Program-made: the position numbers and the translations under genes
Shown: positions 19,296-30,489 of the stretch, in pieces
How the letters are laid out: each line of letters starts with the position of its first letter
How positions within the stretch are numbered: position 1 is the stretch's first letter
Notes under the pieces: model-generated
Told to the model about the DNA's origin: nothing
The model's database searches: none
Seen by the model: the letters and a program-made list of their open reading frames with translations, nothing else
Assembly (NCBI GenBank): GCA_030323885.1
Contig: CM059197.1
Location: 31,586,209-31,650,208 of the forward strand
Direction: 5' to 3'
DNA: 64,000 nucleotides
Source: Branchipolynoe longqiensis
Lineage: Eukaryota > Annelida > Polychaeta > Phyllodocida > Polynoidae

Positions 19296-20355
19296 AAGGT
19301 CGCATTCCTTACACGCGTAATGCGAATGCGAATGCGACAAAAAATCGAAACGCCTTGAAACCTATGAGCTACATTCCTTACACGCGTAATGTGAATGCGA
19401 ATGCGAATGCGAATCCATTTTCCCGATCGGTCCATGAAGCGATCGGTGCGTAATGCGTAATGCGTCAAGCTGGTGCGAATAGAAAAGCATCAGTCGCATT
19501 TGTCCATTGATATAAGGCTGGAGGAGGCGACTGATAATTACGGACAGCCGGGACAAGGTGGTGCGAATAGAAAAGCATCAGTCGCATTTGTCCATTGATA
19601 TAAGGCTGGAGGAGGCGACTGGTAATTACGGACAGCCGGGAGAAGGACGGGAGAAGGTCGTAGTGGGTCGTTTTAAAGAACATAACAAGCCCACGAGTAG
19701 AAATAGCACACATAAAGACAAAATAATGGTTTTGTTGACCGAAAAGGATGGTCCTAACATGTCTCAGTTTAGGATGTTAGGACCGTCGCAATCGGGAGAC
19801 TGACGGTTATGGGAAAGCTAAAAATGCTACCATATACACAGAAATATAAATACTTATTTATAATTTGGTTATAATAAAGGTAGGAACCCCCATGTGACGT
19901 ACAAAAAGGTACATAGATATAAATGCAATATTTGGTCATATATAGAGCAGTATGGATAATAATTGTTTATTTTTATTTTTATTTTTTAAATATAGCCAGT
20001 GGTGTGACCAAAAAGGACGGTCCTAACATGGCCTCAGTTTAGGATGTTAGGACCGTCCCAATCGGGAGACTGACGGTTATGGGAAAGCTAAAAATGCTAC
20101 CATATGCACAGAAATATGAATACTTATCTATAATTTGGTTATAATAAAGGTATGTGACGTACAAAAAGGTACATTGATATACATGCAATATTTGGTCATA
20201 TACAGAGCAGTATGGAGAATAATTGTTTATTTTTATTTTTTAAATATAGCCAGTCGTGTGCCGCATAACGCATTACGCATAACGTGTGTAAGGAATGATG
20301 GCATTCGCATACCGCATAACGCATAACGCATTACGCATGTAAGGAATGCGACCTT
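19296..20355 (+). mobile_element. Foldback element family H, copy 2, with internal 268 bp duplication
   Basis: Ends AAGGTCGCATTCCTTACACG and the inverse GTAAGGAATGCGACCTT, with TA on both sides. Subterminal GCGAAT and inverse ATTCGCAT arrays. A central segment (from about 19738) is tandemly repeated at about 20006. Each unit carries a hairpin; in the second it is a perfect 15 bp stem (20015-20029 facing 20044-20058). Confidence 0.7.
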
Positions 20356-20459
20356 TACAGATGCAATTATCTGTCCTTGCAAGGCAGGCATACTTGAATA
20401 GGGTTAGTACTATAGTAGGGTTAGTTGATAACTTCTTTTAAACAAATTAATTAAATCTG

Positions 20460-20805
20460 AACAGTTCGATGAAGCGTCAAATTTTCAAAACCAAAATAAT
20501 CATCTAGAATTGATTCTATATATCTACCTTAGATACTGATGCACTTATTAAGTCTTTGTTGGCAAATCGAAGGGAATGCCGAGGCAATTTAATAGAACCT
20601 GTTACTGCTGAAGCCTATGGTGTGAGAATTTTGGCATACTTGCCAAAACTAATCTAATAATACATTTGCACTTTGAACATCTCAAAACTTAGTCATTTAA
20701 AATAAAAGTTACTTCAAACTAAAATAAGGTCGATGATAACAATCAATTTAATATATGTATCTCAGAACAATGACAGAAACCAGAAACCTGCTTCTTTAAC
20801 TAACT
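20460..20805. mobile_element. MITE family T, partial copy
   Basis: Shares TCAAATTTTCAAAACCAAAA, ATATATCTA, TTAGATACTGATGCACTTAT, GTTACTGCTGAAGCC and ACTTCAAACTAAA with the family T copies at 45690, 55762, 59757 and 61950. The terminal repeats are eroded. Confidence 0.65.
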
Positions 20806-21266
20806 AGATATTTTTGGTAAATTTAACAATTATAGCTGCGGATGGATTGGTAATCACCGCCTGCTGTGAGCGTATCTGCAGGGCGACCACGGGCCGGGCC
20901 GGTCGTTACTAGTAATTGGATTGTCTGCAGGACTCCTAAGCATACAGAACGCGTGTAGTAGTGTGTGCCGGATGCGGTGAGTAGAACTGACGCCCCCCCC
21001 CCCCCTTAACCCCCCACCCCTAACCCCCCACCCCAGACCGCACATAAATAACGCAATGTTTAATGCAAGTCGGCATCGATAAAATCACTTCGGTGCACAC
21101 GTCAACACCGCATCCACATATATCTGTGACAACTGACATTAGAGCATGCGCAGTGAACTCTTAGTGTTACCCATATCATTGAGAAGGATTATTGCTGGTC
21201 GAAAGCCTGTATATAACTATATCTTTTACACAGCACAGCTGCTACTTCTATATTAGGACTGACGTC
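20806..21266. other. Unassigned DNA with C-rich runs
   Basis: No gene seen. Poly-C at 20993-21005 is followed by two AACCCCCCACCCC words. Confidence 0.5.
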
Positions 21267-21465
21267 AGACGGGATGGCCGAATGAGTTAGAGCATCCGTC
21301 TCCAATATTGGTAGATCGTGGTTTCGAACCCTGGTCGAGTCAAACCAATTTATACTTGTCACTTCCTAGCCTGGCACTCAGCATTCTTAGGATAGGTCAA
21401 GGAGCGATGGAATGCGGAAGACCAATTGCCCGCGATTGAAATTTCCCCTGCTTAATCAACAAATG
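21267..21465 (+). mobile_element. SINE family 1, alternate tail
   Basis: Leu/Ser-type head (AGACGGGATGGCCGAATGAG, B box GTTTCGAACCC) and a shortened body, then the alternate tail GCGGAAGACCAATTGCCCGC ... CCTGCTTAATCAAC instead of the usual CAGGACGTAAAAC tail. Confidence 0.8.
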
Positions 21466-21627
21466 TACACACACACAAAAAGGAGGAGTGGGTCGGTTGG
21501 CGGTGGAATTTATCTATTGCTCCCCCCCTCTCATGTTGGTTCGGAAATTACATAAATAATAGTATTAATACTCAATCACTGCTACCTCATCAGCACTCAC
21601 CACCTTCTTAAGCTACGGCCCACTGGA

Positions 21628-21955
21628 CGCCGTGGCCCAATCGGTAGAGCGCGGGCCTCCCGTGCGGGAGATCGGGAGTTCAATTCCCAGTCGAGTCACA
21701 CCAATGACTTACAAAATTGATAATTGTCGCTTCCTAGCCTGGCACTCAGAATTAATAGGATACAGCAAGGACTGGTTAGCTCAGTGTCTGGATAATGTGA
21801 CTGGTTGGGATATCGGGGCATGGTGCTGGCAGCCTGATTTTCAAATGGGGCATCACTATAAAGTTGCCATGAGTGTGTACTGTCACAAGTCGGTACCCAT
21901 CCTGATATGACCCCACATGTTGCGAGGAGGAGGGAAAACTCCAACAACCAACCGA
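21628..21955 (+). mobile_element. SINE family 1, Arg/Lys-like head
   Basis: Full-length: head CGTGGCCCAATCGGTAGAGC, B box AGTTCAATTCC, body, tail CCTGATATGACC through AACTCCAACAACCAACC. Confidence 0.85.
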
Positions 21956-22123
21956 CCAAACAACGACTACGGCCGATAACATCAGTATCTTAAGTCCAAT
22001 TTCTGGACTGACTTCTGTATAAATGATTCATTCTGAACCAACGTTGCCAGCCTCCCCTTCCCCAACAGACGGCGCGGCCGACAGTGCTCAGTCAAGTGCA
22101 GCAGCTAATGGTTGATTGCCCCA

Positions 22124-22215
22124 TTTAGGGCACGGGACAGGATGGCACAGTGAGTACAGCTCCCGCTTACAAAGCTGGAGTTCGTGGGACCAGTCCCCGA
22201 CTGAATCAAATTTGA
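22124..22215 (+). repeat. tRNA-like SINE head of another family
   Basis: GGATGGCACAGTGAGTACAGC and GGAGTTCGTGGGACC resemble A- and B-box regions but have no matching body. The B box is poor. Confidence 0.35.
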
Positions 22216-22239
22216 TAAAGTAATACATGTTACCACACG

Positions 22240-22430
22240 ACATACATCCTGACCCCTGGCACCCCACGCCCCCTGACAGCAGACAGGCGACGCCATCTGA
22301 CACCTGACACGCCACATCCCTTGACAGCTGGCACTCCACATATTTCTGACAGCTGTCAATCACACCCACTGACAGCTGGCACTCCACACCCACTGACAGC
22401 TGCCACACCACATATCTGTGAGAGCTGCCG
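22240..22430. repeat. CTGACAGCTG minisatellite-like region
   Basis: Irregular reiteration of CTGACAGCTGGCACTCCACA. No regular period was established. 22431-22659 has no recognisable feature. Confidence 0.55.
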
Positions 22431-22659
22431 CAGCAGCCTCTAAAATCTGCCATTTCCAATCCTCTGACACCCACCACCCCACACTCCTGACATCTTCCCC
22501 CTTTACACCACCTATACCTGCCTCGCACCCATATACAACAATACATGACACACAACAAATCCTGATATAACCTCATACAACCAACAAAACAAGAATTTAC
22601 ACCCCTGCACACATCCATCACACGTGACACCTCCCCAGCTCACATTTGTATTTATATTT

Positions 22660-22835
22660 TTGTTCCCTTGAAGATTTATACTGCCTATCATGGATAAGTC
22701 TGAATAGACTTGTTTTCACCATTAGACAGTTGGTGGATAGAGAGCCTGGTCCTACACATTTCCTGACCCAAGGGATTGTTTAACCTTCCACACCACGTAG
22801 AAATGGTATGAGAGCAACTGGCCTTCTTTTTTTTT
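22660..22835 (-). mobile_element. SINE family D, fragment
   Basis: Shares TAAGTCTGAATAGACTTGTT, TTTTCACCATTAGACAGTT, GACCCAAGGGATT and GGTATGAGAGCAACTGGCC with 23515-23820 and, inversely, with 53750-53940. Confidence 0.7.
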
Positions 22836-22837
22836 TA

Positions 22838-23000
22838 GGTACATTAGTTGTTTAAGCAGGGGAAATTTCAGTCGCAGACGACTGGTCTTCCTCTTTCCAC
22901 TGCTCCTTCCCCTATCCTAGTAATGCCGAGCATCTGGCAAGGAAGCAACAAGTATCAATTGTTAAGTCATTGGTTTGACTCCACCAGGATGACGTTGTAA
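22838..23000 (-). mobile_element. SINE family 1, alternate tail, head lost
   Basis: ACATTAGTTGTTTAAGCAGG, then GACGACTGGTCTTCCTC, then TAATGCCGAGCATCTGG and the conserved body. It ends at TTTGACTCCACCAGG. Confidence 0.7.
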
Positions 23001-23514
23001 GTTATACACAGCGGTGGAAATCCAAAATTGGCAGAGGTGATGGCTCAGATACCCTGACAGATGACACCCTGACATGACAGCCTACACCACTGACACCCAT
23101 GAACACCCAGGCACCCACTCCTGCCTATCTGCGCTTGCGCACCGAAGCAGAGCCTAAATGGCACTTTAAACGCATCACCAATCGCTTCAGAGTGGATGGC
23201 GTACTGCTTGTGGCCGTTCTTATCTCATCGCAGCATGATCAAATATTCAAATAGCTCTCAGAATACATCACAATCAGTTGGACACATAAAGCGCCGAAGG
23301 AAATCCCCCCTCCCGCCGCCGCTCTCAGGCTGCGCCGTTATTCATAAGCTACTTGCTGTATATTATGTGTCTCAAATAATAATTAAAAATATTGTATACA
23401 AAAACTTTCAGAGTCCCTAAACAAGCTTACTTTTCGTCTGAATGTTCATAGTGGAAGAAGCCCCTGACTTTTTTTCGGACACCAAGATTGTTCATGATGT
23501 TGTTTTTTAGTTTT
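23001..23514. other. Unassigned DNA
   Basis: A short run of TGACACCCTGACA words near 23050-23100; nothing else recognisable. Confidence 0.5.
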
Positions 23515-23820
23515 TTTTCTTGAAGATTTATTATACTGTCTATCTCGGATAAGTCTGAATAGACTTGTTTTCACCATTAGACAGTTTGTCGATAGAAAGC
23601 CCGCGTCTATACTTTTACCGACCCAAGGGATTTTTAACCTCCCACACCACATAGAGATGGTATGAGAGCAACTGGCCTTTGATGACGCTGTAAGTTATAC
23701 ACAGCAGTGGAAATCAAAATTATCAGAGGTGGGGGGCATGGGGAATCAAACCACTGACCTTCAGATGAGGAGTCCGACCTAGAAAAGTCAGCCACTCTAA
23801 TCACTCCGCCACAGAGAACA
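23515..23820 (-). mobile_element. SINE family D, near complete
   Basis: The reverse-strand head reads CTCTGTGGCGGAGTGATTAG with a B-box-like GTGGTTTGATTCCCC. The body contains GCCAGTTGCTCTCATACC and the AAACAAGTCTATTCAGACTT words. Confidence 0.75.
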
Positions 23821-23873
23821 CCACATGATGTATAGTGTCTTAGGAAGTATTTTTATAGAATGTAGGGATGAAA

Positions 23874-24240
23874 GTGGTCTCCAACAAAAAAAAAGCGGAA
23901 ATAAAGCCGAGATTATTACACTGATGGCGAATTTCAGCAAAAACTCAGATTTTCCACCATAGGATTAGCAGTATTGTGTCAATAAATCGTGGAAAAAACC
24001 CGTAAGTCAGGTTTCAACTATCCTTGTGGCTATATTACCGCTTGGCAGTAATAGGATAGCCCACGCGTTAGTTAGCTCAGCGTCAGGAGAGTGAGATATC
24101 GAGTCATATCTAACTAGTTCTTGTTTGGGTGTTAATGTTCTAGCAACATGTAAATTAATTTTGTTTAATGTTAATCGGTAAAAATAATTGTTAAATTGCG
24201 GAAATTTGTGAAATCGTGGAGATCTTTCATCCCTGACTGA
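23874..24240. mobile_element. Possible MITE with GGGATGAAAG ends
   Basis: Left AGGGATGAAAGTGGTCTCCA and right AGATCTTTCATCCCTGA form a short inverted pair; the left end recurs at 1411. A SINE body remnant (CAGTAATAGGATAGCCCACG, GTTAGCTCAGCGTCAGG) lies inside at about 24045-24100. Confidence 0.45.
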
Positions 24241-24720
24241 ATGTAGACTAGCGGATGTGCATGGATAAAAGCGCATTCACTGTGGATCGGCGCGCATGCG
24301 CGGAACCTGTTGCAATGTTATCGCTGAGGCAGAAGGCTAAATTGGCAGAGAGTCAAGCATGTGTGTCAGCACATTATGGCTATAAGTAGTGATAACCATA
24401 AGCGGTGATAGTATGTGAAAACTGGGTTTTATCGAGCAGTGCATCATGGAATAAGGTTACAGGACAGTATAATATCGGTTCAGATGGTTATCAAAGGTTC
24501 CAGAGACACATGGTTCCAGAACATTGGGAATAATTTAACAGATTTCCCTTCCGCTCTTCACAAGGGCAGATGTAGAAGCTCATCAGATAGTGGCCTATAG
24601 CTGTCTCCAATTGATTGTCATTTACTGACTATTTCTGTTAGCGGAGTCATTGGGACTAACCTGCCTGACCATAGCCAAGGTCAGCTGTCAGCCAAGGTCA
24701 CGGCCTAGTCGTGTGCGCAT
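24241..24720. other. Unassigned DNA
   Basis: No gene or repeat was recognised between the MITE-like region and the family H element. Confidence 0.5.
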
Positions 24721-24721
24721 A

Positions 24722-25310
24722 AAGGGCGGATTCCTTACACGCGGTATGCGGTATGCGGCATTATGTGAATGGCATGATTCCTTACACGCGGCATGCAGCA
24801 TGTGGCATGCGGCATGCAGCATACAACTGGCTATATTTAAAAAATAAAAATAAACAAGTATACTCAATACTGCACTGTATATGACCTAATATTGCATTTA
24901 TATATATGTACCTCTTTGTATGTCACATGGGGGTTCCTACCTTTATAATTACCAAATTATAGATAAGTATTCATATTTTTGTGGCTCTGGTAGCATTTGT
25001 ACCAACCCGAACCCCCACCACCACCACTACCATATGTTTCCCCTCAGGACCCTTGTGTGTGACCGTTCCGTAATGCTCAGTCACCTCTCCTCGTCTAAAA
25101 CTAATGGACAAGTGTGACTGATGTTTCTATTCGCATACCGTGTGCCGCATACCGCATGCCACACCGATCGCTACAGGGACCGATCGAGTTGATGCATGCC
25201 CCATACCACATGTAAGGAATGTAGCCCATAGGCTTCAAGGCGTTTCGATTTTTTGTCGCATTCGCATTCGCATTCACATACCGCATACCGCGTGTAAGGA
25301 ATGCGCCCTT
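24722..25310 (-). mobile_element. Foldback element family H, copy 3 (inverse)
   Basis: Ends AAGGGCGGATTCCTTACACG and the inverse GTGTAAGGAATGCGCCCTT. Carries the family core inverted relative to the other copies (TCAAGGCGTTTCGATTTTTT; GGGGTTCCTACCTTTATAA) with GCATGC/CATTCG arrays near both ends. Confidence 0.7.
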
Positions 25311-25367
25311 CAGTGTAAATAAGAGCTATATGGACGTATAAGAGGGTCTATGAGAGCGAGTTTGTTT

Positions 25368-25708
25368 GTTTGTTTGCTGGAGTTTTACATCCTGGTCATA
25401 TCCTAAGGTCATATCGGGATGGGTACCCCATTGCGCATTCATGGTAATTTTATAGTGCTGCCCCACTGAGAAACCAGGTCGGTGGCACCATGACCCAATA
25501 TCCCACACAGTCACATTATCCCAATACTGTGCTAACCAGTCCTTGGCGTATCCTATTAATGCCGAACGCTAGGTTAGGTAGCGACAAGTATACATTTTTA
25601 TAAGTCAGCGACAAGTATCGCTTCTTATAAGTGATTGGTTTGACTCGGCTGGGATTCGATTCCGCAACCTTCGGCATAGAAAGCCTGCGCTCAACCAATG
25701 CTGTCACC
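25368..25708 (-). mobile_element. SINE family 1, reverse copy
   Basis: Tail GGAGTTTTACATCCTGGTCA, body, short internal duplication at GTCAGCGACAAGTAT, Arg/Lys-like head remnant at the right. Confidence 0.8.
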
Positions 25709-25714
25709 AGGTCC

Positions 25715-26260
25715 GGAGTGAGTGAAGGAGTGAATGAGTGAGTGAGTGAATGAGTGAGTGAGTGATGGAGAGTGGGTGAGTTTGAAAATGTGCAAGTGAA
25801 TGCGTGTGACTGAGTGGTGAGTAGCCATGTGGGTGAGTGTGTATGAGTTAGTATATATATGAGTGTGTGACTATGTGATTGAGTGAGTGAATCCATGTGT
25901 CGGTGAGTGAGTGAGTGAATGAATGAGTGAATGAGTGAGTAACGGAGAGTGGGTGAGTTTGAATATGTGCTAGTGAATGCATGTGACTGAGTGGTGAGTA
26001 GCCGTGTGGGTTAGTGTGTATGAGTTAGTATATATACGAGTGTGTGACTATGTGATTGAGTGAGTGAATGCATGTGTGTGAGTGAATGAGTGAGTGAATG
26101 AGTGAGTGACGGAGAGTGGGTGAGTTTGAATATGTCCGAGTGAATGCATACGACTGAGTGGTAAGTAGCAGAGTGGGTGAGTGTATAATGAGTTAGTATA
26201 TGAGTGTGTGACTATGCGAGCGAGTGAGTGAGTGAGTGAGTGAGTCTGTGAGGGCGAGGG
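25715..26260. repeat. (GTGA)n array with ~170 bp higher-order period
   Basis: GTGAGTGA tetranucleotide runs alternate with a GGAGAGTGGGTGAGTTTGAA block seen at about 25768, 25944 and 26111. Confidence 0.9.
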
Positions 26261-26600
26261 GGGCTGGCAGTCCGATTCAGACGACCGCCAGTGACAGTAA
26301 AGGCTGCCGGCCCTTCTCACACCCCAGGCGGTCAAAACACTGAACAGCACTGCCCATGTATGGCCTCGTTGTGGTCCGACAGATAACGATGACGTCACGA
26401 GTGCGCACCATAAGAGAGTCTGGGTGAATGAGGTGCCGTGATGAGGCCCGAGTGGCCGTTGGCACGGCAACCACGCAACAGAAACACTCCTCATTAGGCA
26501 CAAAGACGACAACATAATTACCCAGCTAACTATGCGCCAGCACCGCCTCTAGCGCCATTCCTCCAGTAGCGGTCAAAGTGAATACTATTTTAGATGAAGC
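26261..26600. other. Unassigned DNA
   Basis: GC-rich, no recognisable gene. The minus-strand open frame that enters from the GTGA array is a product of the repeat. Confidence 0.5.
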
Positions 26601-27886
26601 CAATATGGGGGCCCCACCAGTATGAAAGCTACCCAGTTGAAACCTGGTTCAAGCACATGAAGTGTTACCAACAGGAAATGAAGGTGTCCCCATCTTGTGG
26701 AGGGCTATATTATTAAGCAAATTGAGGATGTGGTAGGAAGTCATGGGGTCCCCAGCTTGTGGAGTGCTACATTATGCAGCAAATAGAGGGTGTGGTAGGA
26801 AGTAACGGTGGCCCTACCTTGTGGATTGCTACATTATGAAGTAAATGGAGGTACAGTAGGAAGCCATGGTATCCCCGTCTTGATTATCAAGCAAATAGAG
26901 GGTGCTGGAGGAAGTCACGGTGTCCATGCCTTGAGGATTACTATATTATGAAGCAAATAGAGGGTGTGATAGGAAGTCACGGTGTCCATACCTTGGAGAT
27001 TGCTATATTATGAAGTAAATAGAGGGTACAGTAGGAAGTTATAGTGTCCATACCTTGAGGACTACTATATTATGAGCAAATAGAGAGTGTGGTAGGAAGT
27101 CATGGTGACCCCATCTTGAGGACTACTATATTATCAAGCAAATAGAGGGTATGGTAGGAAGTCACAGTGTCCATACCTTGCGGATTGCTATATTATGAAG
27201 TAAATAGAGGGTGTGGTAGTAAGTCATGGTGACCCTACCTTGTGGATTGCTATATTATGAAGTAAATAGAGGGTATGGTAGGAAGTTATAGTGTCCATAC
27301 CTTTAGGACTACTATATTATCAAGCAAATGGAGGGTGGGGTAGGATTTTATAGTGTCCATACCTTGCGGATTGCTATATTATGAAGTATATAGAGGGTGT
27401 GGTAGGAAGTCATGGTGACCCTACCTTGTGGATTGCTATATTACGAAGGTAATAGAGGGTGTGCTAGGAGGTCATGGTGAACCTACCTTATGGATTGCTA
27501 TATTATGAAGTAAATAGAGGGTAGGGTAGGAAGTTATAGTGTCCATACCTTGAGGACTACTATATTATCAAGCAAATAGAGGGTGCGGTAGGAAGTCACG
27601 GTGTCCATACCTTGTGGACTATATTATGAAGTAAAAAGAGGATGCAGGAGGGAGCCGTGGAGTCCCCACGTTGAGGACTATTATATTATCAAGCAAATAG
27701 AGGGTGTGGTAGGAAATCACGGTGTCCATACCTTGCGGATTGCTATATTATGAAGTAAATAGAGGGTGTGGTAGGAAGTCATGGTGACCCTACCTTGTGG
27801 ATGGCTATATTATGAAGTAAATGGAGGGTGGCGGAGGGAGCCATGGAGTCCCCGTGTTGAGGACTACTATATTAGCTAGCAAATAG

Positions 27887-28196
27887 TTTGTTGTTGCTTT
27901 ATGTCCTAGCAACATCTATGGTCATATCAGGACGGGTACAGACTTGTGATAGTGCACACTCATGGTGAATTTATAGTGCTGTCCCACTGGGAAACCAGGC
28001 CGCCGGCACCATGACCTGGTATCCCACTCAGTCACATTATCCTGACACTGAGCACACCAGTCCTTGCCCTGTCCTAATAATGCCGAGCGCCTGGCTAGGA
28101 AGGGACAAGTATAAATTTTTAAGTCATTGGTTTGACTCGACCATTGTGTGAACCCACGACCCCACGATCTACCAGCATGGGAGACGCATGCTCTCA
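27887..28196 (-). mobile_element. SINE family 1 inserted in the 62 bp satellite
   Basis: Reverse copy bounded by a 9 bp duplication AGCAAATAG (27878-27886, 28197-28205) made of satellite sequence, giving exact ends. Leu/Ser-type head. Confidence 0.88.
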
Positions 28197-28581
28197 AGCA
28201 AATAGAGGGTGTGGTAGGAAGTCATCGAGTCCCCCTCTTAAGGACTACTATATTATCAAGTAAATAGAGGGTGTGGTAGGAAGTCATGGTGTCCATACCT
28301 TGAGGACTACTATATTATGAAGCAAATAGAGGGTGTGGTAGGAAGTCACAGTGTCCATACCTTGCGGATTGCTATATTATGAAGTAAATAGAGGGTGTGG
28401 GAGGGAGTCATGGAGTCCCTGTGTTGAGGACTACTATATTATCAAGCAAATAGAGGGTGTGGTAGGAAGCCGTGGTGATCCTACCTTGTGGATTGCTATA
28501 TTATTGTAGTGGTCTGCACTGACCTCTCAGGCAAGTAACCACATAGACAGGTAGGCGTGGGGAGTGTATTGATATCAGGGA

Positions 28582-28653
28582 GCCTAGGTGGTGTAATGGT
28601 TAGCACACTGGCCCGGAATGCAAAGAGATGTGGGTTCGAGTCCTGCTCTAGGC
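28582..28653 (+). other. tRNA-like domain, 5' LTR of TRIM 2
   Basis: Same 72 nt cloverleaf as in TRIM 1. One C-to-T change in the T stem (CCCGC to CCTGC) makes a G-U pair and alters the end of the B box (GGTTCGAGTCC is kept). The acceptor stem is intact. Confidence 0.82.
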
Positions 28654-28902
28654 GCAGTATTTCCCATTTTCATCACCCCCATGACACTGGTTGCCGTGAT
28701 CAGGATCCTATACAAGCTACGCGCTGTATAGTTGTTGAACCTACCCTGTGTATGTATGTGTTAGTGCATTGCCTGTATGTATGTAATTGTAAGCATTACA
28801 AGACTTACAATTCCAGGGGGACGAGTGTAGTGGTCTGCACTGACCTCTCAGGCAAGTAACCACATAGACAGGTAGGCGTGGGGAGTGTATTGATATCAGG
28901 GA

Positions 28903-28974
28903 GCCTAGGTGGTGTAATGGTTAGCACACTGGCCCGGAATGCAAAGAGATGTGGGTTCGAGTCCCGCTCTAGGC
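28903..28974 (+). other. tRNA-like domain, 3' LTR of TRIM 2
   Basis: Acceptor, D and T stems and both pol III boxes are intact; the anticodon stem is degenerate as in the other three copies. Confidence 0.85.
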
Positions 28975-29330
28975 ACAGTATTTCCCATTTTCATCACCCC
29001 CACGACATTATGAAGTAAATGGAGGGTCTGTAGGAAGTTATAGTGTCCATTATCTTGAGGACTACTATATTATGAAGCAAATAGTCCATACCTTGCGGAT
29101 TGCTATATTATGAAGTAAATAGAGGGTGTGGTAGGAAGTCATGGTGACCCTACTTTGTGGATTGCTATATTATGAAGTAAATGGAGGGTCTGTAGGAAGT
29201 TATACTGTCCATTATCCTGAGGACTACTATATTATGAAGCAAATAGTGTGGTAGGAAGTCACGGTGTCCATACCTTGCGGATTTATATATTATGAAGTAA
29301 ATAGAGGGTCTGGTAGGAAGTCAAGGTGAA

Positions 29331-29751
29331 ATAGAGAAGCATTTTTAAGAACGTTTATATCACCGTAGCTTCTCTAATAGAGCGGGGGAAAGAAGGAGAA
29401 TTTCCTATGGAATTTAATCTAATTTGGGCTATCGGTATCACTATCACGATGCATCCTGCTGTACCAAAAGGTAGTCTGCACATGAAACAGGTAAATAAAA
29501 CAGAATTCACTAACTCGAACCATATAATTGAGGAGTGTTCAAACTGATTGATTAATTGATTGATTGATGTCGGTAGCAAAGACCAGTATCAGTAGAGTGT
29601 TCAAATAGTGTCGGAATTGTCAATATAGTATTCATTGCCGCTAGTGGATTGCTTACTTTATCTTACTTTACCTTATCAAGTGTTGCCTTGTAAACAACAA
29701 GAGTAGCCTGGGCAGCAGTGAATGCAATATGATGTGACGGTATTAGTGCGG
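29331..29751. other. Unassigned DNA
   Basis: No gene or repeat family was recognised beyond a short GATTGATTAATTGATTGATT tract near 29548-29567. Confidence 0.5.
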
Positions 29752-30300
29752 GCACCGGGAGCGGAGGCCGATTTCGGTAGAGCGAGGGCCTCGCGTGCGG
29801 GAGATCGTGATTTTGGTTCCCAGTCGAGTCAAACCAATGACATATAAAAGTGATACTTGCCACTTCCAAGCCTGGCACTCGGCATTAATAGGATAGGGCA
29901 AGGACTGGTTAGCTCAGTGTCAGGATAATGTGACTGAGCGCCATGGTGGCAGCGGCCTGTTTTCCCAGTGGGGCAGCACTATAAAGTTATCATGTGCAAG
30001 CACTGTGACAAGTCAGTACCAAAAAAGGAAAGTTTGTTTTATTTAACGACGCCTCTAGAGCATATTGATTTTCATCATTGGCTATTGGACATCAAACATA
30101 GGTCATTCTTACATATTTCTTTGGAGGAAACACACTGCCGCCACATAGGCTATCCTTTCCGATAAGCAGCGAGGGGTCTTTTATATGCACTTCTCCACAG
30201 ACAGGACAGCACATACCACAGCCTTTGATGAACCAGTTACAAGTCAGTACCCGTCTTTGACCTTATATGTTGCCAGGACGTAAAACTCCAACGACCAACC
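29752..30300 (+). mobile_element. SINE family 1, Arg/Lys-like head, split by another SINE
   Basis: Head, body and tail (to AAAACTCCAACGACCAACC) are collinear but interrupted at 30021-30238. The interruption lies in the ACAAGTCAGTACC part of the tail, which is duplicated. Confidence 0.85.
30021..30238 (-). mobile_element. SINE family E, 5'-truncated, nested
   Basis: Reverse tail (TTTATTTAACGACGCCTCTA) and body (GGAGGAAACACACTGCCGCC; CACAGACAGGACAGCACATA). A perfect 13 bp duplication ACAAGTCAGTACC (30008-30020, 30239-30251) marks target-primed insertion. Confidence 0.88.
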
Positions 30301-30489
30301 ATTAGTGCCGGGCAGACAGGAGCAAATGGCGGGTGATGCATCCATTGCGACAACCAGACAGTTGTGCCTATTCCTTGCGCGTAATTAGTTTCGTTCAAAG
30401 CACAAAGGTGAAGTACATCGAAGGCATTCCACTTACCCGCCGACAGGATACATGGGACCGTAAAAGGGTCGCTGCGCCTCCGTCCGTTA

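Larger units (their letters stand above)
28505..29007 (+). mobile_element. TRIM with tRNA-like LTRs, copy 2
   Basis: LTRs 28505-28686 and 28826-29007 (182 bp each, about three differences), internal 139 bp with the same primer-binding site (28688 onward) and purine tract (28815-28825) as copy 1. The perfect 4 bp duplication TTAT (28501-28504, 29008-29011) comes from the 62 bp satellite, so the empty site can be read directly in neighbouring units. No ORF. Confidence 0.92.
26640..29330. repeat. 62 bp satellite array, twice interrupted
   Basis: Units of AAGCAAATAGAGGGTGTGG, TAGGAAGTCATGGTG, CCATACCTTG(C/T)GGATTGCT and ATATTATGAAG. About 20 units precede a SINE (27887-28196), about 5 follow it, then the TRIM (28505-29007), then about 5 more. 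Two alternating unit types are visible (GGACTACTATATTATCAAGC versus GGATTGCTATATTATGAAGT). Confidence 0.92.
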
